Assembly: GCA_021793895.1 (NCBI GenBank)
Contig: JAJYRW010000010.1
Coordinates: 1-17,469 of the forward strand
Reading direction: 5' to 3'
Origin: Actinomycetes bacterium
GTDB lineage: Bacteria; Actinomycetota; Actinomycetes; Actinomycetales; JAJYRW01
Length of the DNA stretch: 17,469 nt
A program made the translations under genes and the position numbers. The notes beneath the pieces are model-generated. The model was not told the origin of the DNA and did no database searches. It saw nothing but the letters and a program-made list of their open reading frames with translations. Positions 1-7,568 of the stretch are shown here, piece after piece; position 1 is the stretch's first letter, and each line of letters starts with the position of its first letter.

Positions 1-267
1 ATTACGCAATACCTTCGCCCTTCGGCCCGGCACCATCCAGTTGAACGCTGGGTGCCGCCCCAGGAGTTTGTGGACCTGGCAAAGGAAGCCGAGCGGATCG
101 GTTTTCTAGGAGTCATGTCCGGGCCGCTCGTGCGGTCTTCCTATCGGGCGTCGCGACTGTGGGCGCGGGCTATGCGAAAATTAGGACGAGAAATACCGGC
201 CGAACTGGCGCATTTGACCGAGGATGTCAGCGCACGCCAGGAGGCCGCGAGTCTTGTCAAAAGTTAG
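1..267 (+). CDS. lipA: Lipoyl synthase LipA, C-terminal fragment
   Basis: The frame is open from the first base, so only the last 88 residues are present. They read [18 protein letters not shown] near the start and [14 protein letters not shown] further on, both hallmark C-terminal stretches of LipA. This radical-SAM enzyme inserts two sulfurs into octanoyl groups on lipoyl domains of 2-oxoacid dehydrogenases and the glycine cleavage system. The radical-SAM CxxxCxxC cluster motif and the start lie upstream of the window. The DUF4191 gene follows after 18 bases, as is usual in actinobacteria. The last 20 or so residues are a charged tail typical of actinobacterial LipA. Confidence 0.95.
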   Translation: MTQYLRPSARHHPVERWVPPQEFVDLAKEAERIGFLGVMSGPLVRSSYRASRLWARAMRKLGREIPAELAHLTEDVSARQEAASLVKS

Positions 268-271
268 GACG

Positions 272-277
272 TATCCT
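272..277 (+). promoter_or_regulatory. Candidate -10 box for the DUF4191 gene
   Basis: TATCCT lies 8 bases before the ATG at 286, in the short gap after lipA. No Shine-Dalgarno sequence stands at a usable distance, so initiation from this box would give a leaderless or nearly leaderless mRNA. No convincing -35 hexamer is visible. The gene could equally be read through from lipA. Confidence 0.35.
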
Positions 278-285
278 TAACAGTT

Positions 286-1020
286 ATGGCCCGCAAGAAG
301 GATTCCGCAAAGAAGAAGCAAGCCGAGACCCCGGCAAGCGCCAAGCCCAAGAAGGAAGGGCGCTTAAAGCAAATTTGGCAGGTCTTCCAAATGACCCGCC
401 GCGCCGAGCCGCTCATTGTGCTGTGGATGGCGCTCATTTTCGTTGGCGTCATCGGCGGCGCATACCTGATTGGTATGGCGTTCGATCGCGCCATATATGG
501 GGCGATTTTGGGTATTCCCCTGGCGTTACTGGGCGCTACTATTCTTCTGTCCCGCCGGGCCGAAGCCGTTGCCTACCGGCAGATTGCCGATCAGCAAGGG
601 GCCGTCGGGGCCGCGCTGGGGTCGATTCGCCGCGGCTGGTTCATTGAAGAGCAGCCCGTTGCGATTGATCCGCGCAGCGGCGCCCTCATTTTCCGGGCCG
701 TGGGCCGCGCCGGCGTGGTTCTGGTCTCGGAGGGAAATCCCAATCGGGCACAAGCGCTCCTGAGTAAAGAACAGCGCCGCACCGAACGCCTACTGCCCAC
801 GGTGCCCGTAACTGCCATGCAGTGCGGGCCGGATGAGGGGCAGACTCCCCTGCCGAAGATTGCGCGCAAGGTCCAGCGCTTAAAACCCCAACTGACCAAG
901 GCCGAAAAGGAAGAGGTCGAGCGGCGCCTCCGCGCGCTGGGGGGCCAGCAATTGCCGATCCCCAAGGGCGTCGACCCAATGCGGGCCCGGCCCGACCGCA
1001 AAGCGATGCGCGGGCGGTAA
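286..1020 (+). CDS. DUF4191 family membrane protein
   Basis: The 244-residue protein matches the actinobacterial DUF4191 family, whose gene normally follows lipA (Rv2219 in Mycobacterium tuberculosis, from memory). It has a lysine-rich cytoplasmic N-terminus (residues 1-30), two adjacent hydrophobic helices (about residues 43-68 and 71-87), then a soluble domain. The stretch RRGWFIEEQPVAIDP and the basic, Arg/Pro-rich end (MRARPDRKAMRGR) are typical of the family. Function is unknown. The ATG at 286 is chosen because it follows the lipA stop by 18 bases and begins the basic segment. The next gene runs the opposite way, and no terminator hairpin is visible between them. Confidence 0.85.
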   Translation: MARKKDSAKKKQAETPASAKPKKEGRLKQIWQVFQMTRRAEPLIVLWMALIFVGVIGGAYLIGMAFDRAIYGAILGIPLALLGATILLSRRAEAVAYRQIADQQGAVGAALGSIRRGWFIEEQPVAIDPRSGALIFRAVGRAGVVLVSEGNPNRAQALLSKEQRRTERLLPTVPVTAMQCGPDEGQTPLPKIARKVQRLKPQLTKAEKEEVERRLRALGGQQLPIPKGVDPMRARPDRKAMRGR

Positions 1021-1051
1021 GTTCACGAACCCCAATCGTGACGGTCCCGCT

Positions 1052-1513
1052 TTATAGCCGGATCAAAACGGTTCCGGAGAGCCGGTCGTGTAAACCGCGC
1101 CCATCGGAATCCCAGACCACGGCAGGTATCACCAAGCACAGGAGAAACGCCCGCAAAAGGCCGCGCCAAATCCCCACCAGCGGCCCTCCATCCAGGCGCA
1201 CCACGCGCATGCCAAAGAGACGGTGGCCAATGGTGAATCCGACAGTGGAAATTAGCAGCACGTTTTCAATCGCGAAAATGGCCAGGGTGATCATTGGTTC
1301 GCCGTTGAAGAATCCGGCCGAGATCGCCAGCGCTAGGAGCCAGTCAATCCATAAGGCGCCGATACGGCGCCCCAAGCGCGCCATCGATCCCGCACCCTCT
1401 TCGGGCAATCCAAGCTGCTCCCCCGGCCACTGACCGCGCTGCCAGTGCCCGGACATCCAACTTCCCACCGCTGCGCGGGGATTGGACTGGGGACCTACGC
1501 CTCTTTTATTCAC
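1052..1513 (-). CDS. RDD family membrane protein
   Basis: This 153-residue protein has an RDD domain. The segment LGRRIGALWIDWLLALAISAGFF supplies the Arg and Asp of the first helix. A second helix pair follows (MITLAIFAIENVLLISTVGFTIGHRLFGMRVV), then LLRAFLLCLVIPAVVWDSDGRGLHDRLSGTVL, the standard RDD ending. About 40 soluble residues precede the domain, ending in a GHWQRGQWPGEQLGLPEEG segment. Family members are small membrane proteins of uncertain role; some have been linked to ion transport. The start is GTG, which places it exactly 6 bases after a TAGCCT box and favours a leaderless start. It converges on the DUF4191 gene with a 31-base gap. Confidence 0.85.
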   Translation of the reverse strand: MNKRGVGPQSNPRAAVGSWMSGHWQRGQWPGEQLGLPEEGAGSMARLGRRIGALWIDWLLALAISAGFFNGEPMITLAIFAIENVLLISTVGFTIGHRLFGMRVVRLDGGPLVGIWRGLLRAFLLCLVIPAVVWDSDGRGLHDRLSGTVLIRL

Positions 1514-1519
1514 GCCCCC

Positions 1520-1525
1520 AGGCTA
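1520..1525 (-). promoter_or_regulatory. -10 box of the RDD gene, leaderless start
   Basis: On the minus strand TAGCCT is followed by 6 bases (GGGGGC) and then the GTG start, so the expected transcription start falls on the start codon. The G-run touches the start codon and is too close to act as a Shine-Dalgarno. No -35 match is visible 16-18 bases upstream. Confidence 0.5.
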
Positions 1526-1585
1526 GTCAATGCACCCAACGGGCCCGCGAGGCCCGTCTGCTTCGAAGACCGACCCAAAAACCCG

Positions 1586-1591
1586 TAGGCT
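1586..1591 (+). promoter_or_regulatory. -10 box of nadE-panB, leaderless start
   Basis: TAGGCT is followed by 6 bases and the nadE ATG at 1598. No Shine-Dalgarno precedes the ATG. TTCGAA about 18 bases upstream is the only weak -35 candidate. The spacing equals that of the divergent RDD gene on the other strand. Confidence 0.5.
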
Positions 1592-1597
1592 CGGAAC

Positions 1598-3172
1598 ATG
1601 GCCGCAGATACTTCCGCTCCCCGAATCGCCCTGGGACAATTCAATCCCGCCGTCGGTGATTTTACGCAAAACAAAGAAAAAATTATCGACCTAGCGCGCA
1701 GGGCCGAGGCAAATCGCGCCGAACTACTTGCGCTGCCCTATGGGGCGCTAACGGGCCACCCGCTTTTCGACCTCCCGCTTTTCGCGGACTTCGCGGGTAA
1801 AACCCGCCAGACCATCAAAGACCTCGCCCACGAGTTAGGTTCCCTGGGGCTGGGCGGACTACCCGTAATTCTTGGGCATTCAGCACCCACAGTTAACCGC
1901 GCCAACACCGCAGATGTGGCGGAGTCCCTCTACTTAATCCATGACGGTTCCGCCACCGAAATTTTGCCAACGGATGGAATTGGCACCGTGAAGTGCGCGG
2001 GGTGGAATATAGGTGTCTTACCGCAAACGACCATGACTGAGCGCTTCATTACCGGTAACGGGCTGGATTTGGCGCTGGTGGTGGGCGCAGTTCCTTTTGA
2101 ACGCAACGGGCCCCAGCGCACCGCCGCGGCCCTGACGCAGGCCGCGCAAGTGGCCGGCGCACCCCTGGCATTCGTAAACCTCGTCGGTGGTCAAGACGAT
2201 TTTGTGTTCGCGGGCGGGTCATCACTATTTGACGCAAACGGCAAACTAACTGCCCGCGCGCCACTGTTTGTGGAAGATCTGAGCCTAATTGATGTGGGGC
2301 AAATGGCCCAGATCGCTCCGGAAGAGCCGCAGGAAGCGCAGGTATATCGCGCTTTAACGCTGGCACTGGCGGACTATGTAGCCAAAAATGGATTCAGGTC
2401 CGTGGTGTTTGGCCTATCGGGCGGCATCGATTCCGCACTTGTTGCCGTATTAGCCGCCGACGCGCTCGGCGGGTCACAAACCCTGGGGATTGGCATGCCC
2501 TCGCCATACTCTTCGCAACACTCGCGGCAGGACGCGGCCGACCTGGCGCGGCGCATCGGCGCGAACTATCAGGAAGTACCCATCAAGCCGGCCATGTCGG
2601 CCTTTACCGACATGATGGAGATGCCCGGAGTGGCCGAGGAAAACGTCCAAGCGCGCATTCGCGGTGTGCTGCTCATGGCCGCATCCAATGTCTCGGGCAA
2701 CCTCGTGCTCGCCCCCGGTAATAAATCCGAACTAGCGGTGGGATATTCCACAATTTATGGCGATGCGGTTGGCGGCTTTGGCCCGATTAAAGACCTGTAC
2801 AAAACAGAAGTGTGGGCACTGGCTCGCTGGCGCAACAGCGAGGCAGCCGACCGCGGTGAGGTTCCACCGATCCCCGAATCGTCCATCACCAAACCACCGT
2901 CTGCTGAATTGCGCCCCGACCAGGTCGACCAGGACTCGTTACCGGAGTACGCCGTCCTTGATCCGCTTTTGCGCGCCCACCTGGAGGAGCGTGCGGACCG
3001 CACGGAACTCATTGCCGCTGGTTTTCCCGCTGAAACCGTGGATTGGGTGCTACGACAGGTACGCATTTCGGAGTGGAAGCGCCACCAATACGCTATAGGG
3101 CCGACCGTCACGGCTCGCTCCTTTGATCGCAACCGTAGAGTTCCTATTACCAATCGTTGGCGCAACAGTTAA
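1598..3172 (+). CDS. nadE: NAD+ synthetase with degenerate glutaminase domain
   Basis: The 524-residue protein is a two-domain NadE that makes NAD+ from nicotinate adenine dinucleotide, ATP and ammonia. The C-terminal synthetase domain (from about residue 249) looks fully functional: P-loop SGGIDS at 274-279, then [53 protein letters not shown] and a final PITNRW. The N-terminal nitrilase-like domain aligns well at [10 protein letters not shown] and [15 protein letters not shown]. Judged against the remembered family pattern, Tyr48 sits where the catalytic Glu belongs ([10 protein letters not shown] for FPELxLTGYP). About 24 residues carrying the catalytic Lys and the LPNYGVFDE loop are missing after residue 117. 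IGVLPQ (138-143) replaces VGVTIC with the catalytic Cys. It is therefore probably ammonia-dependent. panB follows in the same operon. Confidence 0.9.
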   Translation: MAADTSAPRIALGQFNPAVGDFTQNKEKIIDLARRAEANRAELLALPYGALTGHPLFDLPLFADFAGKTRQTIKDLAHELGSLGLGGLPVILGHSAPTVNRANTADVAESLYLIHDGSATEILPTDGIGTVKCAGWNIGVLPQTTMTERFITGNGLDLALVVGAVPFERNGPQRTAAALTQAAQVAGAPLAFVNLVGGQDDFVFAGGSSLFDANGKLTARAPLFVEDLSLIDVGQMAQIAPEEPQEAQVYRALTLALADYVAKNGFRSVVFGLSGGIDSALVAVLAADALGGSQTLGIGMPSPYSSQHSRQDAADLARRIGANYQEVPIKPAMSAFTDMMEMPGVAEENVQARIRGVLLMAASNVSGNLVLAPGNKSELAVGYSTIYGDAVGGFGPIKDLYKTEVWALARWRNSEAADRGEVPPIPESSITKPPSAELRPDQVDQDSLPEYAVLDPLLRAHLEERADRTELIAAGFPAETVDWVLRQVRISEWKRHQYAIGPTVTARSFDRNRRVPITNRWRNS

Positions 3173-3180
3173 GGAAAATC

Positions 3181-3999
3181 ATGTCTGAGGCGATGAAGCC
3201 AAAGCGGGTGCGAGTCCAACACCTGCGGGCCGCTAAAGAGCGAGGTGAGCGCGTTGTCATGCTCACCGCCTACGACTATTTGACCGCGCAAGTCTTTGAT
3301 GAGGCCGGGGTCGACCTGCTCCTGGTTGGCGATTCCGTGGGCGACAACCTGCTGGGTTACGACACTACGCTGCCCGTAACACTCGACGAATTGATTCCGC
3401 TGGCCCGGGGAGTATCGCGCGGAGCCAAGCGGGCGCTGGTGGTCGCAGACCTGCCCTTTGGCTCCTATGAAGCAAGCCCCCAACAGGCGTTTGATTCCGC
3501 CGTGCGCTTGATGAAAGAGGGTGGTGCCCACGCGGTGAAAATGGAGGGCGGCAAAGCGATTGCTCCGGCCGTAGACCTGTGTGTTCGGGCCGGTATACCG
3601 GTCATGGGGCACGTGGGCCTTACTCCGCAGTCCGAACATACGCTGGGCGGAAAACGCGTCCAGGGACGCGGCGATAATGCAGCCGAAGCCCTTACCGAAG
3701 AGGCACTGGCACTCCAAGAAGCCGGAGTGTTTGCAATCGTTTTGGAACTGCTGCCCTCCCCCGTGGCAGCGGCAATAACTGAGGTGTTGAACGTGCCCAC
3801 CATCGGCATTGGGGCTGGCCCCCAGTGTGACGGGCAGGTGCTGGTGTGGATGGACATGGCGGGTATGTCCGGCTGGACGCCGCGCTTCGCCAAGCGCTAC
3901 GCCGAGCTGCGCGGTGAGTTGGGCAATGCCGCGCGGGCATACGCTGAAGAAGTGCGCAGCGGGGCTTTCCCAGACGACGAGCACTCCTTCTTGGAGTAG
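3181..3999 (+). CDS. panB: 3-methyl-2-oxobutanoate hydroxymethyltransferase
   Basis: PanB (272 residues) transfers a one-carbon unit from methylenetetrahydrofolate to 2-oxoisovalerate, giving ketopantoate, the first committed step to pantothenate and CoA. The fold is a TIM barrel. Visible active-site residues are Asp51 in LLVGDSVG, Asp90 in [10 protein letters not shown] and Glu122 in KMEGG (metal/substrate ligands), and the base Glu189 in [13 protein letters not shown] at 209-213 is also standard. The ATG at 3181 is chosen because AAGGA lies 6 bases upstream, overlapping the nadE stop, and it gives the usual family length. A longer frame begins inside nadE at 3157 but has no ribosome site. 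The 8-base gap to nadE implies one transcript. Confidence 0.95.
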   Translation: MSEAMKPKRVRVQHLRAAKERGERVVMLTAYDYLTAQVFDEAGVDLLLVGDSVGDNLLGYDTTLPVTLDELIPLARGVSRGAKRALVVADLPFGSYEASPQQAFDSAVRLMKEGGAHAVKMEGGKAIAPAVDLCVRAGIPVMGHVGLTPQSEHTLGGKRVQGRGDNAAEALTEEALALQEAGVFAIVLELLPSPVAAAITEVLNVPTIGIGAGPQCDGQVLVWMDMAGMSGWTPRFAKRYAELRGELGNAARAYAEEVRSGAFPDDEHSFLE

Positions 4000-4030
4000 C
4001 GCCGCGAGGAAAAGATCCTTGGCAGGGGGT

Positions 4031-4249
4031 CTACTCCTGGGCCTCCTCGCCCCACAGGTCTTCTTCCTCGCGCTCCCGCTTCTCCTGCTCATCCCAGTAG
4101 GCGGTGCGTTCGGCGGCCGACTCTAACGCGGCCTGGGCCTCCTCGCGCGTGTCATAGGGGCCAATGCGGGTGCGCCAGCCGCTTTGCCTTCCCCGCTCGA
4201 CGCTTTTGGTCGACAGGTTAAACCACCACTTGTCCTTTGCCGCTGCCAT
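4031..4249 (-). CDS. Small SPOR-like protein
   Basis: The 72-residue protein starts [20 protein letters not shown] and continues with [21 protein letters not shown], which fits the short SPOR-domain-like proteins of actinobacteria. The end is very acidic ([19 protein letters not shown]). There is no signal peptide or membrane helix, so it should be cytoplasmic, unlike cell-division SPOR proteins that bind denuded peptidoglycan. GGAGGG lies 4 bases before the ATG. It faces away from map across 32 bases. Function is unknown. Confidence 0.75.
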   Translation of the reverse strand: MAAAKDKWWFNLSTKSVERGRQSGWRTRIGPYDTREEAQAALESAAERTAYWDEQEKREREEEDLWGEEAQE

Positions 4250-4268
4250 TTCGCCCTCCGCGTTCTCG

Positions 4269-4274
4269 TAGACT
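4269..4274 (+). promoter_or_regulatory. -10 box of map, leaderless start
   Basis: TAGACT is followed by 7 bases and the map ATG at 4282. No purine-rich ribosome site precedes that ATG, so the transcript probably begins at or one base before the start codon. The box lies in the 32-base gap shared with the SPOR-like gene. Confidence 0.45.
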
Positions 4275-4281
4275 CACCACC

Positions 4282-5154
4282 ATGTCAGCAGATCGCGCTC
4301 CCCTTGGCACGTTAACCCCCGGTGTGGTCTCCCCGCGCCGGCCCGTACCCGCCTCCATCGACCAGCCTGAATACGTCGACAAGCCCGCTCCCCTGCCGTT
4401 TAACGGTAGTGAAATTAAGAGCCCGGAAATCATTGAAAAGGTGCGTCATGCCGGGCGCATTGCGGCGCAGGCGCTTGAAGAGGTGGGCCGCAACGTCGCC
4501 CCGGGGGTCACGACGGATGAGCTGGATCGCATTGGCCACGAATTTTTACTCGACCACGGCGCCTACCCATCCACGTTGGGCTACCGCGGCTTCCCCAAGT
4601 CGCTTTGCAGCTCGATCAATGAGGTCATCTGCCACGGCATTCCCGACACCACCGCGCTGGCCGATGGCGACATTGTCAACATTGACATCACCGCGTATAT
4701 CGGCGGCGTGCACGGCGATAACAACGCCACCTTCCTCGTCGGGGACGTTGATGAGGAATCACGCCTGCTGGTCGAACGCACCAAAGAAGCGATGATGCGG
4801 GGTATCAAAGCCGTCAAGCCCGGCCGACCGATCAATGTGATTGGTCGGGTTATCGAGGTTTACGCCAAGCGCTTTAACTACGGCGTGGTGCGCGATTTCA
4901 CCGGGCACGGCGTGGCCGAGGCCTTCCATTCCGGGCTGATAATTCCCCACTACGATTCCGCGCCCGCTTACAGTGAAATCATCGAAACTGGCATGATTTT
5001 CACGATCGAGCCCATGTTGACGCTGGGAACCCATAAGTGGGAAATGTGGGATGACGGGTGGACGGTCGTAACGGCCGACCGGTCCCGCACGGCCCAGTTC
5101 GAGCACACAATTGTGGTTACCGACACCGGTGCTGAAATCTTGACGGTCGCGTAG
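4282..5154 (+). CDS. map: Methionine aminopeptidase, type 1c-like
   Basis: This 290-residue enzyme removes the initiator Met from nascent proteins. All metal ligands are present: Asp135 (VNIDITAY), Asp146 (HGDNNATF), His209 (DFTGHG), Glu243 (FTIEPM) and Glu274 (QFEHT). His118 (EVICHGIPD) is the substrate-contacting His. Residues 1-45 form the N-terminal extension of actinobacterial MetAP1c (MapB), including the proline-rich [19 protein letters not shown]; in the family this segment resembles an SH3-binding linker and has been suggested to touch the ribosome. GHGVAEAFH replaces the common GHGIG..FH near His209. The ATG at 4282 is preferred to an in-frame ATG at 4237, which lies inside the divergent gene and would add an odd Arg-rich peptide. 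Confidence 0.95.
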   Translation: MSADRAPLGTLTPGVVSPRRPVPASIDQPEYVDKPAPLPFNGSEIKSPEIIEKVRHAGRIAAQALEEVGRNVAPGVTTDELDRIGHEFLLDHGAYPSTLGYRGFPKSLCSSINEVICHGIPDTTALADGDIVNIDITAYIGGVHGDNNATFLVGDVDEESRLLVERTKEAMMRGIKAVKPGRPINVIGRVIEVYAKRFNYGVVRDFTGHGVAEAFHSGLIIPHYDSAPAYSEIIETGMIFTIEPMLTLGTHKWEMWDDGWTVVTADRSRTAQFEHTIVVTDTGAEILTVA

Positions 5155-5157
5155 AAT
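5152..5157 (+). promoter_or_regulatory. Candidate -10 box for RNase P RNA
   Basis: TAGAAT begins with the map stop codon TAG and lies about 9 bases before the first base of the RNase P P1 helix. It is the only good TANNNT match near the RNA 5' end. TTGACG at about 5140 is too close (6 bases) to be its -35 element. Confidence 0.45.
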
Positions 5158-5166
5158 AATGAAACG

Positions 5167-5550
5167 CGGATGAGTCAGCCAGACGGTCGCGTTGCAGGTA
5201 TTTCGATATCTGTGCCGAGGAAAGTCCGGACTCCACAGAGCAAGGCGGTGGGTAACGCCCACCCGGGGTGACTCGCGGGATCAGTGCCACAGAAAGCAAA
5301 CCGCCGCAGCGTGCTGCGGTAAGGGTGAAACGGTGGTGTAAGAGACCACCAGCACGCCAGGTGACTGGCATGGCTAGGCAAACCCCGCCTGGAGCAAAAC
5401 CGAAAAGGGAAACGCTTAAGAGCTGCTCGTTCAAGTTTCTGGGTAGGTTGCTGGAGGCCCGTGGCAACGCGGGTCGTAGATGGATGACCGTCGCTGGCGC
5501 GCGGGTAACTGCGCTCCAGTACAGAATCCGGCTTATTGCTGACTCATCCG
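5167..5550 (+). ncRNA. rnpB: RNase P RNA, bacterial class A
   Basis: This catalytic RNA trims 5' leaders from tRNA precursors. The conserved 5' core GAGGAAAGTCCGGACTCC (from 5218) and the 3' core ACAGAATCCGGCTTA (5521-5535) are both present. In between are GCAAACCCCGCCTGGAGCAA and GGGTAGGTTGCTGGAGGCCC, the latter like the mycobacterial GGGTAGGCCGCTCGAGGC segment. The ends form a perfect 13-base-pair P1 helix: CGGATGAGTCAGC at 5167-5179 with GCTGACTCATCCG at 5538-5550. The exact transcript ends may extend a few bases past the helix. It fills the gap between map and yaaA, so that stretch holds no missing protein gene. Confidence 0.97.
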
Positions 5551-5563
5551 CTCTCCCTTTTTT
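5551..5563 (+). terminator. T-tract after RNase P RNA
   Basis: Immediately after the P1 helix the sequence reads CTCTCCC and then six T residues. A U-tract here would suit termination of rnpB, but no local hairpin directly precedes it. The only stem is the long-range P1, so this is a weak terminator call. Confidence 0.35.
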
Positions 5564-5572
5564 CGCGCCTAG

Positions 5573-5578
5573 TAGCGT
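5573..5578 (+). promoter_or_regulatory. Candidate -10 box of yaaA
   Basis: TAGCGT lies 8 bases before the GTG start of yaaA at 5587 and just after the rnpB T-tract. No Shine-Dalgarno is visible before that GTG, so the transcript is probably leaderless or has a one- to two-base leader. An overlapping TAGTAG at 5570 is a poorer match. Confidence 0.4.
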
Positions 5579-5586
5579 GCGTTGCT

Positions 5587-6381
5587 GTGCTCATTTTGAT
5601 TCCGCCCTCCGAGGGCAAGACGGCGCCAACCGGACCAAAATTTCAGTTGGAAAATCTGTCGTGGCCCCAGTTGAATTCGGTCCGGAAGGAAGTTCTAGCC
5701 GCTTTAATTGCCGTAAGTTCTGATCCGCAAGCGCTAGCTGCGATGAAGCTGACTGGCGCGGCGGCGCGTGAATTTCCCGCCAATGCGGCGCTTGCCACCG
5801 CACCAAGTGCTCCGGCAAGCCAGGTCTATACCGGAGTTTTATTTCAGGCGATCGGTTTTTCTCAAATGTCTGATTTAGGACGGCGGCGCGCGGCTTCTCA
5901 TTTAGCCATCGCCTCCGCGCTGTGGGGCCTGGTGCGTCCCACTGATTTGATTCCGGCCTATCGCCTCACCGGCGGCACCAATTTGCCGGGTGTGGGCGGA
6001 TTGAATCGGGTGTGGAAACCGGCTTTGGCCGCCACGTTGGATCCCGTGGCTGAAAGTGAGCTCATCGTGGACTGCCGCTCCGCAACATATACCGGTGCTT
6101 GGAAGGCGCGGGAGGAGGCCAGAGGCAACGTGGTTCCCGTGCGGGTATTCCAGCAGCGCGGCACGAAACGAACGGTCGTTTCCCATCACGCCAAGCACAC
6201 CCGCGGCCTACTGGTGCGCCACTTGCTGGAATTCACCGGCGCGCTACCAACTAGCCCGGCCGAATTAGCCGCAGTGGCGGCGCAAATGCCGGGGGTTACG
6301 GCGGAGCTCAATGAGGTGCCCGCGCGCGGGAAAGCGCCCGCCACACCGGCGCTGGATTTAATCGTCCCGGGCGAGTCGTAG
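5587..6381 (+). CDS. yaaA: Peroxide stress protein YaaA
   Basis: YaaA (UPF0246/DUF328) limits intracellular iron-driven DNA and protein oxidation during hydrogen peroxide stress; the Escherichia coli protein binds DNA. The 264-residue product begins MLILIPPSEGKTAP, the family's standard N-terminus, and carries VYTGVLFQAIG, ASALWGLVRPTDLIPAYRL, VDCRSATYTGAW and KHTRGLLVRHLL in the right order. The GTG at 5587 is chosen because it places the PPSEGK motif at the usual distance. An upstream in-frame ATG at 5536 lies inside the 3' end of RNase P RNA and is rejected. It converges with the RNase H fusion gene across 14 bases. Confidence 0.92.
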   Translation: MLILIPPSEGKTAPTGPKFQLENLSWPQLNSVRKEVLAALIAVSSDPQALAAMKLTGAAAREFPANAALATAPSAPASQVYTGVLFQAIGFSQMSDLGRRRAASHLAIASALWGLVRPTDLIPAYRLTGGTNLPGVGGLNRVWKPALAATLDPVAESELIVDCRSATYTGAWKAREEARGNVVPVRVFQQRGTKRTVVSHHAKHTRGLLVRHLLEFTGALPTSPAELAAVAAQMPGVTAELNEVPARGKAPATPALDLIVPGES

Positions 6382-6395
6382 GCGCGGCGGAGGAA

Positions 6396-7568
6396 TTACG
6401 GAGTCAGACCCAGGGCTGTTAGTTCACCCCATCCATCGGGCCAAAAACGCAATATCGTCACCGACGCCGGCGGAACCCGTAGTTGGCTCCAGCGCTCGCG
6501 TGGTATCTCTAAAGTGATGCCCACCGCGGCGCGTATGGCATTAACATGCGAGGTCACAACGACCGTTTCACCTGCGTGCGCCTTTGCGGCCCGCACCAGA
6601 GCCGCTTGCACCCGCGCGCCAACTTCAGGCAGCGATTCTCCCCCCGGTGCGGCAATTTCCCCCGCGAACCAGCGGGGCAGTTGATCGGGATACTGCTCCA
6701 TGATTTCCGCGCGCAGCAGACCGTCCCACTGGCCAAAATTCACCTCCGCGAAGCCCTCATCAATGCTGCGCACCGCGGTGCCAAGCCCGAGCCCTCTGGC
6801 GATTTCACGCGCGGTGTCTTTCGTCCGCTGCAGCGGGGAAGAAATAATCCAAGTGGGCCGCTCCAGATCGCTCCAGTCATCTTGGCCGATGCGCTCCAAG
6901 ATCGGAATTGCGCTGCGAGCCTGCGCCACGCCCTGCCGAGTCAGGTGGGGATCGGGGCCCCCGCTGCCGGAGAACTTGCGCGAAATAGTCAGCGGCGTGA
7001 CACCGTGACGCACTAGCGCCAGCGTTACTGGCATCTCGGTGCGAAAACTTGGTGGGGCACCCGAGGGGCTGCCGGCTGGCTGCTTCGTCTCAGCGCCGGC
7101 GGGACTAGCCTCTGCGCCGGCGGGACTATTCGAAATTATGGTGCCGTCTCCCCCGTCCATGGCGTCATTGGCTAACCCGTCAGCGATGGTGTTCTGGGCA
7201 CGAGGAATCCACTCATATTCCACGTTGGAGGTCGGCAAAATATCGCGCGCCTCGAGCGCGAGTTCGCGCATATCGGGGTGTTTAATTTTCCACCGGCCCG
7301 ACATTTGCTCAACAACCAGTTTGGAGTCCATGCGTGCCACTACGCTGGCGGTGGGATTAATTTCAGCCGCCGCTCGCAGTCCGGCAATTAGCCCGCGGTA
7401 TTCAGCGACGTTGTTGGTGGCTATGCCTAAGTGTTCGGCCCGCTGCGCCAAGATTGTTCCGGTCTGGGCGTCTTTGACGATCGCGCCAAAACCCGCCGGC
7501 CCCGGGTTTCCTCGCGAGCCGCCGTCTGCCTCCACTATGAGCTTATTGGGGGTATTGCTCGCGCTCAC
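6396..7568 (-). CDS. RNase H / histidine phosphatase fusion
   Basis: The 390-residue protein joins a type I RNase H domain (about 8-140) to a histidine phosphatase (about 181-385). RNase H catalytic acids are Asp15 (EADGGSRGNPGPAG), Glu56 (NNVAEYRGL), Asp81 (ARMDSKLV) and Asp130 (TIADGLAN). The phosphatase has Arg187-His188 (LVRHG), Arg248 (SSPLQRT), Glu275 (GFAEVNFGQWDG) and His341 (VVTSHVNAIR), like CobC/alpha-ribazole phosphatase. It matches the actinobacterial Rv2228c architecture, for which RNase H and acid-phosphatase activities are reported. The start is GTG at 7568, whose GTGA overlaps the upstream stop by 4 bases, indicating coupled translation; a longer frame from 7607 lacks support. 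The inter-domain linker holds a duplicated SPAGAE unit. Confidence 0.93.
   Translation of the reverse strand: MSASNTPNKLIVEADGGSRGNPGPAGFGAIVKDAQTGTILAQRAEHLGIATNNVAEYRGLIAGLRAAAEINPTASVVARMDSKLVVEQMSGRWKIKHPDMRELALEARDILPTSNVEYEWIPRAQNTIADGLANDAMDGGDGTIISNSPAGAEASPAGAETKQPAGSPSGAPPSFRTEMPVTLALVRHGVTPLTISRKFSGSGGPDPHLTRQGVAQARSAIPILERIGQDDWSDLERPTWIISSPLQRTKDTAREIARGLGLGTAVRSIDEGFAEVNFGQWDGLLRAEIMEQYPDQLPRWFAGEIAAPGGESLPEVGARVQAALVRAAKAHAGETVVVTSHVNAIRAAVGITLEIPRERWSQLRVPPASVTILRFWPDGWGELTALGLTP
7091..7132 (-). repeat. Two-copy 21-base tandem repeat in linker
   Basis: Two adjacent 21-base units share the core GCGCCGGCGGGACTA (plus strand). They encode SPAGAEA and SPAGAET in the linker between the RNase H and phosphatase domains, so the reading frame is preserved. 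Confidence 0.8.

Noticed and set aside
159..647. 162-codon frame overlapping lipA and the DUF4191 gene
   Set aside because: It crosses two recognised genes in another frame and encodes an Arg/Gly-rich sequence without a domain.
3997..4033. Possible bidirectional terminator between panB and the SPOR-like gene
   Set aside because: Only a 4-base stem (AGGA/TCCT) without a T-tract is present.
3169..4092. Open frame of 307 codons on the minus strand opposite panB
   Set aside because: It is the antisense shadow of a well-recognised panB gene, has no ribosome site, and its product has no recognisable domain and a jumble of His/Cys/Gly typical of shadow frames.
4759..5467. Minus-strand frames across the map 3' end and RNase P RNA
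   Set aside because: The region is explained by map and a structured RNA; the frames lack start signals and family resemblance.
5536..5586. Upstream ATG extension of yaaA giving a 17-residue hydrophobic lead
   Set aside because: It lies in the 3' end and T-tract of RNase P RNA, and the family N-terminus begins at the GTG at 5587.
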